Shown in pieces: positions 40,754 through 50,891 of a DNA stretch of 64,000 nt. The notes beneath the pieces were generated by a model, which made no database searches, was not told the DNA's origin, and saw only the letters and a list, made by a program, of their open reading frames with translations. Positions within the stretch are counted from its first letter, which is position 1; every line of letters begins with the position of its first letter. Location of the stretch: NCBI RefSeq assembly GCF_008369295.1, contig NZ_VOBG01000006.1, positions 236,076 through 300,075 of the forward strand, written 5' to 3'. The DNA is from Pseudomonas sp. ANT_H4 (GTDB lineage: Bacteria; Pseudomonadota; Gammaproteobacteria; Pseudomonadales; Pseudomonadaceae). A program made the position numbers and the translations under genes.

Positions 40754-40874
40754 CTTAGAAGGAGCGCAGGGGACCAGTCTTAGTCCTGCCTTTCTTCTCT
40801 TATATGAACGTAACCCACACCGTCTGGGGTGTGGCAGATGGGCGTCTTCTTCGCCCTTATCAACAGGAATTAAA
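40754..40874 (+). promoter_or_regulatory. Structured rpsA leader (candidate autoregulatory region)
   Basis: The 121-bp cmk-rpsA gap contains two stable hairpins: ccacacc / ggtgtgg (40815-40834) and gggcg / cgccc (40840-40856). Unpaired, U- and A-rich segments lie around them and lead into the weak ribosome site CAGGAAT. In E. coli and other gamma-proteobacteria the rpsA leader folds into hairpins that allow S1 to repress its own translation. A similar role here is inferred from position and structure. Confidence 0.55.
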
Positions 40875-42569
40875 ATGAGCGAAAGCTTTGCGGAACTCTT
40901 TGAAGAAAGCCTAAAAACCCTGAACCTTCAGGCTGGCTCCATCATCACCGGTGTTATCGTTGATATCGATTACCAAGCTCGCTGGGTAACCGTTCACGCT
41001 GGTCTGAAGTCTGAAGCACTCATCCCGCTTGAGCAGTTCTACAACGACGCTGGCGATCTGACTATCAATGTCGGTGACGAAGTTCACGTTGCGCTGGACT
41101 CGGTTGAAGACGGCTTCGGTGAAACCAAGCTGTCCCGTGAAAAAGCCAAGCGCGCTGAATGCTGGATTGTTCTGGAAGCAGCCTTCGCAGCTGAAGAAGT
41201 GGTCAAGGGCGTTATCAACGGTAAGGTTAAAGGCGGCTTCACTGTCGACGTTAACGGCATCCGTGCGTTCCTGCCAGGTTCTTTGGTCGACGTTCGTCCA
41301 GTGCGCGACACCACGCACCTGGAAGGCAAAGAGCTCGAGTTCAAGGTCATCAAGCTCGACCAGAAACGCAACAACGTTGTCGTTTCCCGTCGCAGCGTCC
41401 TCGAAGCAGAGAACTCGGCCGAGCGTGAAGCTCTGCTCGAATCCCTGCAGGAAGGCCAGCAAGTCAAAGGTATCGTCAAAAACCTCACCGATTACGGCGC
41501 ATTCGTCGATCTGGGTGGCGTCGATGGCCTGCTGCACATTACCGACATGGCTTGGAAGCGTATCAAGCATCCTTCCGAAATCGTCAACGTTGGCGACGAG
41601 ATCGATGTAAAGGTTCTGAAGTACGATCGTGAGCGCAACCGTGTCTCCCTGGGCTTGAAGCAGCTGGGCGAAGATCCATGGGTCGCTATCAAGGCTCGTT
41701 ACCCAGAAAGCACTCGCGTTACCGCGCGTGTTACCAACCTGACCGACTACGGCTGCTTCGCTGAGCTGGAAGAAGGCGTGGAAGGCCTGGTACACGTTTC
41801 CGAAATGGACTGGACCAACAAGAACATCCACCCTTCGAAAGTCGTACAAGTCGGCGACGAAGTGGAAGTTATGGTTCTGGACATCGACGAAGAGCGTCGT
41901 CGTATCTCCCTGGGCATCAAACAGTGCAAATCTAACCCATGGGAAGATTTCTCTGGCCAGTTCAACAAGGGCGATAAAATCTCCGGCACCATCAAGTCGA
42001 TCACCGATTTCGGTATCTTCATTGGTCTGGACGGCGGCATCGACGGCCTGGTTCACCTGTCCGACATCTCCTGGAACGAAGTGGGCGAAGAAGCTGTTCG
42101 TCGCTTCAAGAAGGGCGACGAGCTGGACACCGTTATCCTGTCGGTTGACCCAGAGCGCGAGCGCATCTCCCTGGGTATCAAGCAACTGGAAAGCGATCCG
42201 TTCTCCGAGTACGTTCAAGAGAACGACAAAGGCGCAATCGTTAAAGGCATCGTGAAAGAAGTTGACGCTAAAGGCGCCATCATCACTCTGGCCGACGATA
42301 TCGAAGCGACTCTGAAAGCCTCCGAAATCAGCCGTGACCGCATCGAAGATGCACGTAACGTTCTGAAAGTTGGCGAAGAAGTAGAAGCCAAGATCATCAG
42401 CGTTGACCGCAAGAGCCGCGTAATCCAGCTCTCCATCAAGTCGAAAGACGATGCTGAAGAGAAAGAAGCAATCCAGAGCCTGCGCGATAAGCCAGCTACC
42501 TCTGAGCCTGCTGCTGGTCCTACCACTCTGGGCGACCTGTTGCGTGCACAAATGGAAAAACAGAACTAA
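40875..42569 (+). CDS. rpsA: 30S ribosomal protein S1
   Basis: 564 residues from the ATG at 40875 ([18 protein letters not shown]); the open frame extends further upstream into cmk and is not used. Six S1 RNA-binding repeats are visible through recurring units such as [37 protein letters not shown] and [20 protein letters not shown]1 unwinds and delivers mRNA to the 30S subunit. Codon use is strongly biased, as expected for high expression. A strong terminator follows. Confidence 0.98.
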   Translation: MSESFAELFEESLKTLNLQAGSIITGVIVDIDYQARWVTVHAGLKSEALIPLEQFYNDAGDLTINVGDEVHVALDSVEDGFGETKLSREKAKRAECWIVLEAAFAAEEVVKGVINGKVKGGFTVDVNGIRAFLPGSLVDVRPVRDTTHLEGKELEFKVIKLDQKRNNVVVSRRSVLEAENSAEREALLESLQEGQQVKGIVKNLTDYGAFVDLGGVDGLLHITDMAWKRIKHPSEIVNVGDEIDVKVLKYDRERNRVSLGLKQLGEDPWVAIKARYPESTRVTARVTNLTDYGCFAELEEGVEGLVHVSEMDWTNKNIHPSKVVQVGDEVEVMVLDIDEERRRISLGIKQCKSNPWEDFSGQFNKGDKISGTIKSITDFGIFIGLDGGIDGLVHLSDISWNEVGEEAVRRFKKGDELDTVILSVDPERERISLGIKQLESDPFSEYVQENDKGAIVKGIVKEVDAKGAIITLADDIEATLKASEISRDRIEDARNVLKVGEEVEAKIISVDRKSRVIQLSIKSKDDAEEKEAIQSLRDKPATSEPAAGPTTLGDLLRAQMEKQN

Positions 42570-42586
42570 GTTCTGTCCGACCATAG

Positions 42587-42616
42587 AAAAAGGGCGACTT
42601 CGGTCGCCCTTTTTTG
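42587..42616 (+). terminator. Rho-independent terminator after rpsA
   Basis: Stem agggcgac / gtcgccct with a UUCG tetraloop (42591-42610), followed by a T-run. The tetraloop makes it exceptionally stable. Confidence 0.95.
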
Positions 42617-42899
42617 CGCCTGAAATTTGAGCTGCCTGGCGCTCATGCAGCCGTAAGGCATGCTCGGCTCGCTGAGAGTCGCTACAGGCTACGATCCCCT
42701 GTTCTGTTGTGGTCTTGGTGCAAAAGGCGCCGGCGGCTTTAGGTGATTGCTAAAGCCTGCGGTGTGTCCGTTCCTGGTTCCTGCACTTCCCGACATAGTC
42801 TGTGCAAGATAAGTCAAGACGCAGGCTGTTCAAATTCCTCCGGTCATGCTAAAACCTTCGGAGCGCTTTTCCTAGCTGCTTGAAAAAGAAGGGAAAAAT
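42617..42899. other. rpsA-ihfB intergenic region
   Basis: 283 bp beyond the rpsA terminator. It holds a hairpin ggctttag / ctaaagcc (42735-42757) and must hold the ihfB promoter. No gene or known RNA recognised. Confidence 0.45.
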
Positions 42900-43196
42900 A
42901 TGACGAAGTCGGAGTTGATCGAACGAATTGTCACCCATCAAGGGCTGCTCTCATCCAAGGATGTCGAGCTGGCCATCAAGACCATGCTTGAGCAAATGTC
43001 TCAGTGCCTCGCCACTGGCGATCGAATAGAGATCCGCGGCTTTGGCAGCTTCTCGTTGCACTACCGCGCTCCTCGCGTGGGTCGCAACCCAAAAACCGGC
43101 CAGTCCGTCAGCCTCGACGGCAAATTCGTGCCCCACTTCAAGCCGGGCAAGGAATTGCGCGATCGAGTGAACGAAGACGAAGAAGACGACGTCTGA
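42900..43196 (+). CDS. ihfB: Integration host factor subunit beta
   Basis: 98 residues of the HU/IHF family: [34 protein letters not shown] with the DNA-intercalating proline arm, and an acidic C-terminus. Forms a heterodimer with IhfA that bends DNA sharply. The ATG follows AAGAAGGGAAAA. It marks the conserved left border of the O-antigen locus in pseudomonads. Confidence 0.97.
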   Translation: MTKSELIERIVTHQGLLSSKDVELAIKTMLEQMSQCLATGDRIEIRGFGSFSLHYRAPRVGRNPKTGQSVSLDGKFVPHFKPGKELRDRVNEDEEDDV

Positions 43197-43219
43197 GTTT
43201 TTTGGGATAGGAGAAGTTT

Positions 43220-43447
43220 ATGCGCGGTGTTAAACGCGTTGCCATGGTACTGACTGTCTTGATCATCGCCTTGGTGATCCTGGCGTTTGTACTGGAAAAT
43301 CAGCAGGCCGTTGCTTTAGCGTTTTTGGGGTGGAGTACGCCGCAGATGCCGGTTTCGGTGTTTGTTACGTTGGCGTTGATCGTCGGTATGCTTTTAGGGC
43401 CTTTCCTAGGTTTGCTGGTTAAGCGTGCGGTCGTCACAAGCAGATAG
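43220..43447 (+). CDS. LapA (DUF1049) domain membrane protein
   Basis: 75 residues with two hydrophobic segments (VAMVLTVLIIALVILAFVLEN and VFVTLALIVGMLLGPFLGLL) around a short WSTPQMPVS turn. This matches the lipopolysaccharide-assembly LapA/YciS family (not the LapA adhesin). It starts 23 bp after ihfB with GGAGAAG upstream, so it is likely co-transcribed. Confidence 0.85.
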   Translation: MRGVKRVAMVLTVLIIALVILAFVLENQQAVALAFLGWSTPQMPVSVFVTLALIVGMLLGPFLGLLVKRAVVTSR

Positions 43448-43836
43448 CGCAGGAGCGTTGATGGTGGTGTCAGTGATGAATGACCGTTTGTCGCCTGGGG
43501 AGGGTGTATAACGTTCTCTGATGGCTCTCCCCAAAAATCTGGCTGAGGCAGCAAGGGGCTATTCTGCTTTACCGGATTATTCTCGAACCACAGCTTCATC
43601 GCACCCTCACTTAGGGATAACTCCTATTTAAATAGGAATTGCCTTCCAGGCCTGTCAAGTCTTGCAATGTGACGGAGAGATGGCAAAATGCAACCTGTTC
43701 TCGATAACAGTCATTTTGTGTGCCCAAAGCCCAGCAGCGACGCTTGGTTTTGTTGGCTGATCGTCTAAATACAAGAAACCCACAAAATCGTCTGCATAAC
43801 GAGCCCGCAGTTTCTCTTTGAAGGCAGGTTTTTGTT
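43448..43836. promoter_or_regulatory. wzz upstream region with a 16-bp perfect palindrome
   Basis: 389 bp without a gene. It contains the perfect palindrome tcctatttaaatagga at 43622-43637, a candidate operator, and an imperfect inverted repeat ggggag / ctcccc around 43498-43535. I looked for a JUMPstart/ops element (core ggcggtagc) typical of enteric O-antigen operons and did not find one. Composition becomes AT-richer across this interval, toward the O-antigen genes. Confidence 0.5.
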
Positions 43837-45186
43837 GTGAGTAGTAGTTTCCGTGTGCCCCCGGTTCCGCCGTCTGATGAAATTGACCTTGTTGCGCTTT
43901 TTCAAGCGGTGTGGCGACAGAAAAAACTTATTATGTGTGTGACTACGGGATCGGTACTCATCGCGACTGTGTACGCATTTTGGGTTACCCCTGAATACCT
44001 GGTCAGTAGTGTATTGCGACCGGCTGCAATCAATGAGTTGGATGCGCTGAATCGCTCCGAAATTTACCAACTCCCCCCTGGTGAAGCGCTAATCAAAGTA
44101 GGGGCTTCTCTTGAGTCCTACGAAACTCGCCTTGGGTTTTTCAGGGAAAATCAGAAGCTATTTAGCAGATTCGAGCGTCCAGGGAGAACCTTGGAGCAAA
44201 GCTTTGAAGCGTTCAATCATAACTCTATCAACCTCGTCCTCCCCGATGCTAAAAAATCTGACTCTCTAAACACTTACATCAAGCTTGAGATGAGCTATCC
44301 GAAGGGGGTCGATGGCGTCGCTATTCTTAACGGTTTTGTAGATTACGCAATCGCCATTGAGCGCGAGCAAATTGCTGCTGATATGGACGTGATCATCAAA
44401 AACCGTCTAAATGAGATATCAGGCAAGCTAGATGCTGCTCGCTCCAACTACGATACTGAAAAAGAGGCAAAGATCGCGTCGTTGCATGAATCCGATAATC
44501 TGAAGCGCTCCCAGTTACTGGATGAGCTGAAAGCACTACGCGTTCAGCTAAAAACCCAACGAACTGATCGTATGGCACAGTTAAATGAGGCGATCGAGAT
44601 TGCTAAGTCTCTTGGTATAAAAAAACCAACTACGCCTTCCTCTCTGGGTGAGGCTGGCCGAAGTTCTCAGGCGGTGATGCGCACAGAAGTAAATAATCAG
44701 CAAATTCCGCTGTATTTTATGGGGTTTGATGCGCTGGAAGCGGAAAGGGCTGCTCTGGCGTTACGAAAGTCAGATGACTTTACCGAAGGACGAATCGCGC
44801 AGATAGCCAAAGAGCTTCAGTTGCTTGAAAAAAATCGCGAGGTTGAAGTTCTCAACCGACGGGAAAATGAAGATTTGTTTCTTAGTGGCGTGCAGCCATT
44901 GCGTGCCGAAGTGGCACGCTTGCGCAATCTCAATATCGATATGAGCCGCTTGAAACTGGTGACAATTGACAAGCAGGCTCTTGAGCCCCTGGGGCCAGTC
45001 AAGCCTAAAAAAGCACTTATCCTTTTGGCCGGTTTGGTACTGGGCTTGATGCTGGGGCTGGCATTCGCGCTGATACGTCATGCGACTCGTGGCCGCAATG
45101 CCAGCATCGTGACTTCGCCATCGTTGCCTCACCACCTTGGAGACTACTCAAAAAAAGCTGCGCTTTCCACGAGTGAAAGGTCATGA
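43837..45186 (+). CDS. wzz: O-antigen chain length determinant (Wzz)
   Basis: 449 residues from the GTG at 43837 (AAGGCAGG upstream). Wzz topology is clear: an N-terminal membrane helix after DEIDLVALFQAVWRQKK, a long periplasmic coiled-coil region with helical Lys/Glu/Leu repeats, and a C-terminal helix introduced by the proline-rich PLGPVKPKKALILLAG. Wzz sets the modal number of O units added by Wzy. The position after ihfB and lapA matches P. aeruginosa wzz. Decayed insertion sequences follow. Confidence 0.93.
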   Translation: MSSSFRVPPVPPSDEIDLVALFQAVWRQKKLIMCVTTGSVLIATVYAFWVTPEYLVSSVLRPAAINELDALNRSEIYQLPPGEALIKVGASLESYETRLGFFRENQKLFSRFERPGRTLEQSFEAFNHNSINLVLPDAKKSDSLNTYIKLEMSYPKGVDGVAILNGFVDYAIAIEREQIAADMDVIIKNRLNEISGKLDAARSNYDTEKEAKIASLHESDNLKRSQLLDELKALRVQLKTQRTDRMAQLNEAIEIAKSLGIKKPTTPSSLGEAGRSSQAVMRTEVNNQQIPLYFMGFDALEAERAALALRKSDDFTEGRIAQIAKELQLLEKNREVEVLNRRENEDLFLSGVQPLRAEVARLRNLNIDMSRLKLVTIDKQALEPLGPVKPKKALILLAGLVLGLMLGLAFALIRHATRGRNASIVTSPSLPHHLGDYSKKAALSTSERS

Positions 45187-45467
45187 GAAGGTTTCGGCTG
45201 GTCTAGGAGCCTGTCGGACTTAATTCGGCAAGAGGCTGTAGAGCGCGATCACGGTGTTTTTTGACAAGGCGTCGTTCCTTACATCTGATCAGCTGGAGCG
45301 GCACTAGAACAGTGTGTTGCCGCGCCTGACCCTCTGCTGAGTGACTCTGTAGGGTGCGCTTTCTACCGTTTACACGGCGCGGCTGGGCGCAGGTGATCGG
45401 GTCTAGCTACCGACTACGTCATCAGGTCGATAGCTATAGGTAAGAAAATCTGGTTATTTACCAGTTC
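45187..45467. other. Gap after wzz, possible insertion-sequence debris
   Basis: About 280 bp. It begins with gagcctgtcggacttaatt, which resembles the terminal repeat of some Pseudomonas insertion sequences, but no partner end was found. No intact gene. Confidence 0.35.
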
Positions 45468-45620
45468 AGAACGCGTCGTGCGGCGGCGATTCAGAGTTTG
45501 CTGGCGACCGCCAAGTTGAACGGTATCGAGCCGAGTACATGGCTGAAAGATACACTGGAAAAGCTACTGGCTTGGCCCAATAGCTGGCTGGATGAGTTAC
45601 TGTCGTTGAGAATCGTCCAT
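45468..45620 (+). pseudogene. IS66 family transposase (TnpC) C-terminal remnant
   Basis: The frame reads RTRRAAAIQSLLATAKLNG, then a segment starting IEPSTWLKDTLEKLLAWPNS and ending LDELLSL. This is the conserved C-terminal segment of IS66 TnpC transposases. No start and no upstream TnpC domains remain. It differs in sequence from the IS66 copies at the right end of the window, so it is a separate, older insertion. Confidence 0.75.
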
Positions 45621-45964
45621 ATACGCTGGGCGCTGGCCGGTGAAATGCCAGCAACTCGAGCCATGCTTCGACAGCACCAACGTGAGTGTCTTGCTCAAAA
45701 GTTCGCTTCAGCGCTTCGGCCGGAAAGGATGGCTTGCGACCACGTCCGGGCAGATCACCTCCTTGGTTAGTTTATCAGCCGAGCAGTACCGTCAGCTAAA
45801 AGGTGAGGTGCATAGCATTTTCAGGGTTGATGCGTGCTGCGGCATTGTAAGCAGTGACCCTCGCAGGTAGTCATGCTCAACGTCGGCGTATCCTCGCTTT
45901 TAGGCCAGTATTGGAGGTGGGCTTCCATGAATTCCGTCAGCAGCGATATAGGCTATACCCTTAA
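45621..45964. other. Unassigned debris between two IS remnants
   Basis: Short open frames occur on both strands (for example around 45640-45870, with SLSAEQYRQLKG that faintly resembles IS66 TnpB ends), but none is long or conserved enough to name. Probably decayed mobile DNA. Confidence 0.35.
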
Positions 45965-47025
45965 GGAAACTCTGAAAAAGATTTCAAAATTTGGTGAAAT
46001 ACCCATCTCACACGGACCGAACGGTTGAGCCCCGATGAAACAGATGTCCTTCGCCGATGCCGAATATGCCGGCAAACGTAAGCAGACCTGCCGCGAGCGC
46101 TTCTTGATCGAGATGGATCAGGTGGTGCCCTGGGAAGGGGCTGATTGCTTTGATCGAGCCGTACTACCCAAAGGGGGAAGGTGGTCGTCCGGCCTGCCTA
46201 TCCATTGATGGCGATGTTGCAGGTTCACCTGATGCAAAACTGGTTCGGTTACAGCGATCCGGTGATGGAGGAAGCGCTCTACGAAACTACGATCCTGCGC
46301 CAGTTTTTCGGGCTGCATCTGGATAGAATTCCTGACGAAACCATGATTCTTAACTTCCGACGTCTGCTGGAAAAACACGAGTTGGCAGGCGGGATTTTGC
46401 AGGTCATCAACGGCCATCTGGGCGACCCTGGCCTGCTGTTGCTCAGGGCACAGTGGTCGATGCTGAACCCTGCTTGGTACATAGCTTTGTGGGTACGGCG
46501 GCGAATATGGCGGATGTGACACAGGTCGATCAGTTGGCGCACGGTGAGGAGACCTACGTGTGCGGCGCTGCAGGTTACACCGGTATGGACAAACGCCTGG
46601 AACAAGATGATCTGGTCAATTGCTGCACGGCCCAGCCGGTACAAAAAACACGGCAAGGAAAGTTTGATCAGTCAGGTGTACCGCAAGATCGGACACGCGA
46701 AAGCGCAGGTGCGGGCCAAGGTTGAGCACCTATTTTGAGTGATCAAGCTCCAGTTTGACTATACGATAGTACGCTTTCGTGGCTTGTCAAAAAGCATCGT
46801 GCAGCAGACCACACTATTAGCGTTGTCGAATCTGTGGATGGTGCAAAAACGGTTGATGGGCATGGGTGAGGTACGTCTGTAATGCGGGCTAATTGCTCTG
46901 AAATAGCGCGATTAAAGGAAAAAGTCATGAATTAAGGACAGGAAAGGCCTGTTTCTCGACCAATACACGGTTTTGAGCCTCAATCAGCGAGGGCCTTAAA
47001 AAACGATGAGTATTTCAGATCTTCC
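45965..47025 (+). mobile_element. Decayed IS5-type insertion sequence
   Basis: Imperfect terminal inverted repeats are visible: ggaaactctgaaaaa at 45965-45979 and tatttcagatcttcc at 47011-47025 (12 of 15 positions agree after reverse complement). They flank a broken IS5-type transposase. The flanks ttaa and ctag both fit the YTAR target of IS5 elements but are not identical, so a target duplication cannot be claimed. Confidence 0.65.
46035..46882 (+). pseudogene. IS5 family transposase pseudogene
   Basis: Begins MKQMSFADAEYAGKRKQT and ends LMGMGEVRL, both typical of a Pseudomonas IS5-group transposase. The reading frame is broken near 46135 and 46195, a block of about 40 codons around the second catalytic region is missing after the VDA at about 46460, the frame shifts again near 46620, and a TGA interrupts near 46737. 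It cannot encode an active enzyme. Confidence 0.85.
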
Positions 47026-47064
47026 CTAGGTAATATCAGTAAGTATTTTATTTGGAGTTTAAGC

Positions 47065-48198
47065 GTGAAAACATTGTGCGTATTTGGTACTCGTCCTGAG
47101 GCGATTAAGATGGCGCCATTAGTTTTGGCATTGTCGGCGGATGAGCGTTTTGAAGCTAAAGTTTGCGTTACTGGTCAACATCGCGAAATGCTAGATCAAG
47201 TGCTTGATTTATTTGGTATCGAACCAGATTTCGATCTAAATATCATGCGGCATGGGCAAGATTTGACAGATGTAACCACCGCAATTTTGCAAGAAATTAG
47301 ACAGGTTTTTGCAGACTTTAAGCCAGATGTAGTAATAGTACACGGCGACACTGCTACAACTTTCGCCGCCAGCTTGGCTGCCTACTATCAGCAAATCCCC
47401 GTTGCACATGTAGAGGCAGGTCTGCGGACTGGTAACTTATATTCTCCTTGGCCTGAAGAAGCAAATCGCAAGCTGACCGGTACGTTGGCTGCGCTCCACT
47501 TCGCGCCTACAGAAACTTCGCGAAATAACCTACTGAAGGAAGGTATCGATGCGAGTAAAATATTTGTTACAGGGAACACCATCATTGATGCTTTACTTGA
47601 TGTGGTAAAGAGGCTGGACGAAGACTATGCGTTAAAAAATAAAGCGGCAGAACCAGTGTCTTTTCTAATTCCTGAACGAAGAGTGATATTGGTTACGGGC
47701 CATCGCAGGGAGAGCTTTGGCCTAGGATTTGAGCGAATTTGCCAAGCTCTACGTGAAGTTGCACTGAGTCATCCTGATATAGATATTGTGTATCCGGTAC
47801 ATTTGAACCCGAATGTACGAGAGCCGGTGAATAGGCTGTTGAGTAATGTCAGTAATATTTATCTGATTGAACCGCTTGATTACCTTCCTTTTGTATACTT
47901 GATGAGTAGGTCCTACTTAATTCTTACGGACTCTGGTGGCATTCAAGAGGAAGCTCCGTCGCTTGGTAAACCCGTTTTAGTAATGCGAGATACAACTGAG
48001 CGGCCTGAAGCAATTCAAGCGGGTACAGTGAAACTAGTTGGGACAGACTCGAAAACCATAGTTGATGCTATAAAAGGGCTACTTGAAAATGACGATACCT
48101 ATTGCCAAATGTCGTATGCATATAACCCATATGGTGATGGGAATGCTTGTGGGAAAATTATTAACGTGCTACTTGATATGCGAAAAAAAAGTCAATAA
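47065..48198 (+). CDS. wecB: UDP-N-acetylglucosamine 2-epimerase (non-hydrolysing)
   Basis: 377 residues from the GTG at 47065, with TTTGGAG upstream. [52 protein letters not shown] and [12 protein letters not shown] are all diagnostic. It makes UDP-ManNAc. WecC (UDP-ManNAc dehydrogenase) is not in this window, so the final sugar (ManNAc or ManNAcA) is open. First intact gene of the AT-rich block after the IS debris. Confidence 0.93.
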   Translation: MKTLCVFGTRPEAIKMAPLVLALSADERFEAKVCVTGQHREMLDQVLDLFGIEPDFDLNIMRHGQDLTDVTTAILQEIRQVFADFKPDVVIVHGDTATTFAASLAAYYQQIPVAHVEAGLRTGNLYSPWPEEANRKLTGTLAALHFAPTETSRNNLLKEGIDASKIFVTGNTIIDALLDVVKRLDEDYALKNKAAEPVSFLIPERRVILVTGHRRESFGLGFERICQALREVALSHPDIDIVYPVHLNPNVREPVNRLLSNVSNIYLIEPLDYLPFVYLMSRSYLILTDSGGIQEEAPSLGKPVLVMRDTTERPEAIQAGTVKLVGTDSKTIVDAIKGLLENDDTYCQMSYAYNPYGDGNACGKIINVLLDMRKKSQ

Positions 48199-48400
48199 GT
48201 TAAGCACCATGATTAAGAATAATGTGTATTTCAATTCGAAATTAAACATAAATCCAGTAGTTTGAAATGGTTTGGGTTACGTCCGCTGAGGCATGAACGA
48301 GAGACTCGGCATTCCTCCAGCTGACACATGATTGCTGTTAAATATAATCGTGGGAGATATTGTATATCTTTAATAAATGGAATCCTAATACAAGGGATAT

Positions 48401-49696
48401 ATGATGAGTTCGATAGCACTATTTCTTTCAGCTTTGCTAGGTGGGCAGCGCTATTTCTTTAGCGAAATTTACGCCTACGCATGCTTGATTCCATTTTTGT
48501 TGGCTATCTCTAATTGGCGTGGACATAAACCTCGAAACACCTATTTGGTGCTTTCTGTTTTTTTGACAATTGATATCACTGCTGGGGTATACGCTGGGAC
48601 TCCAAGTGTCGTGAGATATACGATTTACATCGCTGCAATAGTGGCTTTATTGGCAGGGTTTAAATTTAATTTGCGTGCATTAGTAATGGCCAGCATATTG
48701 TTTTGCTTTTGGATGACGATGTCTGTAATTAACTATGAGGTATTCAGTTGGGAGCAGCTTTATAGAGATTTACAAATATTCTTAATTTTTTTTATCGTGC
48801 TGGTGCGTGCGGAAAGCTCGATAGTTAGGCATGAAGTTGATTTTGATCTAGTCAAAAAATTTATTCTAGTAACCCTAATATCAGAGTTGATAAATGTAAT
48901 TTTTTTCCATGACTTGGCAAATGGATATCTTAGTCTCAACTCCACAAAGTCCTTTGTATGTGCCGCCATGTTGATTGTGCTTTCAAAGAAAAGTCTGGGA
49001 GAGTTGCTGATGATTTCCGTACTCACTTCAATAGTTGTGATTGCATACGGGCAGAGGATGATAATCCTGGTATTGCTTTTTGCGGTAGGGATGTATCTTT
49101 TACTTAATATGTATAACTCAAAGAAAATTCTTTCCTTGGTAGTAGGGTTTTTTGTACCTGTAGCTCTAGTGATTTTGTTCTTTTTTATACCTTACATTAA
49201 TAGCGCATCTGAGATGAGCGGTAATAGAAGCATTCATTTGGTGCAAGCGGTAGCGAAGGGTTTATCTTGGGATCTGATTAGATCTGTTGACCAAGTAAGG
49301 TTTGATGAGCATGCCCTATTTTTCTCGCAAAAAATATTTCCAATATTGTTTGGCGGCGGACTTGGTGTCGGGGTATACGACATAGATAATGTATTTCGCT
49401 ACGTTCAGTATGATCAATTTGGTTTCAGCAAAACTGAACTTGAAAGTGGTCTGTTTTTCGGTTTGCACGATTACTGGACTGCAGTGGGTCTGCGTTTTGG
49501 TCTTTTGGCTGCTATTCTCCCATGCCTTGTTCTAATAAAAGGATTTGGCAACAGAAACTCTTCTTTGGTGACCCATTCGTTGATCTTATTTGTATTATTA
49601 ATATGTTCGTCTTACAGTATTGCTGGATTGATTATGATTGCAATGATTGCTCTTTCTTACAGGCAGAATTTTATCCAGGTTAAATATGCAAAATAA
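48401..49696 (+). CDS. wzy: Probable O-antigen polymerase (Wzy-like)
   Basis: 431 residues, strongly hydrophobic with about ten to twelve membrane segments and a larger polar loop around residues 270-330 (ending GGGLGVGVYDIDN), as in Wzy polymerases. Sequence similarity among Wzy proteins is very low, so the call rests on topology and on position beside a flippase and glycosyltransferases. WaaL ligase is the alternative. AAGGGAT precedes the ATG. The 202 bp before it is AT-rich with no gene. Confidence 0.7.
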   Translation: MMSSIALFLSALLGGQRYFFSEIYAYACLIPFLLAISNWRGHKPRNTYLVLSVFLTIDITAGVYAGTPSVVRYTIYIAAIVALLAGFKFNLRALVMASILFCFWMTMSVINYEVFSWEQLYRDLQIFLIFFIVLVRAESSIVRHEVDFDLVKKFILVTLISELINVIFFHDLANGYLSLNSTKSFVCAAMLIVLSKKSLGELLMISVLTSIVVIAYGQRMIILVLLFAVGMYLLLNMYNSKKILSLVVGFFVPVALVILFFFIPYINSASEMSGNRSIHLVQAVAKGLSWDLIRSVDQVRFDEHALFFSQKIFPILFGGGLGVGVYDIDNVFRYVQYDQFGFSKTELESGLFFGLHDYWTAVGLRFGLLAAILPCLVLIKGFGNRNSSLVTHSLILFVLLICSSYSIAGLIMIAMIALSYRQNFIQVKYAK

Positions 49697-50891
49697 AACT
49701 CATGAGTTTCAAATGCTACTGTTCGGCGTTGCTTTGGTATCAGTAGCTTCTCTTTTAACAAATGTCGGCTTGGCTAATGTATTTGGCTCCTCTAAATTTG
49801 GAGAGTACTCGTATGTATTGTTGCTAGGTATGATAATTGGCCAGATTATTGTGTTTGGATCTGATCAATATGCCGTAAAGTTCCATTTTGATCATGCTCG
49901 TAGCGATGTTGCTTCGAAGATATTTGTGTTTAGAATTATTAATTTTTTGATTGTCTCTATTGCTGTAATGACATGGTCTCTTGTGGAGAATAACCATGTT
50001 ATACCCTATGCATTGATAGTTGCTTCTCAAGTTCTGGGTATACCGTACTCCTATGAAATATCGGGGAAGAATGTTAGGTGTGCAGTGATAAATGTCGTTG
50101 AAAAATTTCTTTATCATGCCGCTATTTGGGTGGGAATATTTTTTTTTGAAGATAGTAGCTTTATCTTCGTTTTTGGAGTGCTTTTATTTTGGACTATCGT
50201 TTCGCTAGTATATCAGTTTATCGATAGGTCAATAAGGTTAACATCTATGTCAATGCCAGATAGGTCGATGTTTACTTTCGGATTCTGGCTACTCATATTT
50301 GGCTTGACTAAGCAAATGTATGGGACAGGGACGCGGTTATTCGTCGAGCATAATTTGGGTTTCAGTGCTCTTGCTGTATACTCCTTAGTTTGGCAGGTTG
50401 TGCCTTTAGTAAGCACTTTTCTTGAACAAGGAGTGAAGTCATGGAGGGTAAAAATCACCTCTTCTATAGTGTTGTTGGATATTGTAACTTTGAAAAACTC
50501 AATAAAGCAGATGACTATATCTATGATTATACCGGTCTTGTTGGGGGCGATCGTTATGAATCTTCTAGGTAGAGAAGTTATTAGCTATATACTGCCGCCC
50601 GAATATGAGCCTATGACGCTTTTACTACCGTGGCTCGGTTTATACGTAGTTATTGTAGCTTTGGACGTTGTGGTTTCAGTCATTTGGATTGCCATTGGTA
50701 AGATTAAAATTTTTAATTTCTTGTATTTTGGCTTGAGCGTTGCGTGCTTCTGTTTGCTATATTATTTTGGAAGTGATTTTGAGATGGAGGAATATCTTTT
50801 TACTGTAGTAATATTTCATGGAGCAGCAGTGCTGGCTTCTGCTTGCATCACTACTAGGCTGCTAATTATAATCGTTAAGGAGAGTGTATGA
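49686..50891 (+). CDS. wzx: Probable O-unit flippase (Wzx-like)
   Basis: 401 residues from the ATG at 49686, overlapping the wzy end by 11 bases. About twelve membrane segments; the N-terminus (LLTNVGLANVFGSSKFGEYSYVLL) has the polysaccharide-biosynthesis flippase pattern seen in Wzx/RfbX. It would move the lipid-linked O unit across the inner membrane. The next gene starts in its stop codon (ATGA). Confidence 0.75.
   Translation: MQNKTHEFQMLLFGVALVSVASLLTNVGLANVFGSSKFGEYSYVLLLGMIIGQIIVFGSDQYAVKFHFDHARSDVASKIFVFRIINFLIVSIAVMTWSLVENNHVIPYALIVASQVLGIPYSYEISGKNVRCAVINVVEKFLYHAAIWVGIFFFEDSSFIFVFGVLLFWTIVSLVYQFIDRSIRLTSMSMPDRSMFTFGFWLLIFGLTKQMYGTGTRLFVEHNLGFSALAVYSLVWQVVPLVSTFLEQGVKSWRVKITSSIVLLDIVTLKNSIKQMTISMIIPVLLGAIVMNLLGREVISYILPPEYEPMTLLLPWLGLYVVIVALDVVVSVIWIAIGKIKIFNFLYFGLSVACFCLLYYFGSDFEMEEYLFTVVIFHGAAVLASACITTRLLIIIVKESV

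Noticed and set aside
40911..42584. Minus-strand open frame of about 557 codons opposite rpsA
   Set aside because: Antisense of a strongly codon-biased gene; repetitive only because S1 domains repeat.
43448..43836. JUMPstart/ops element upstream of wzz
   Set aside because: No ggcggtagc core or related sequence found on either strand.
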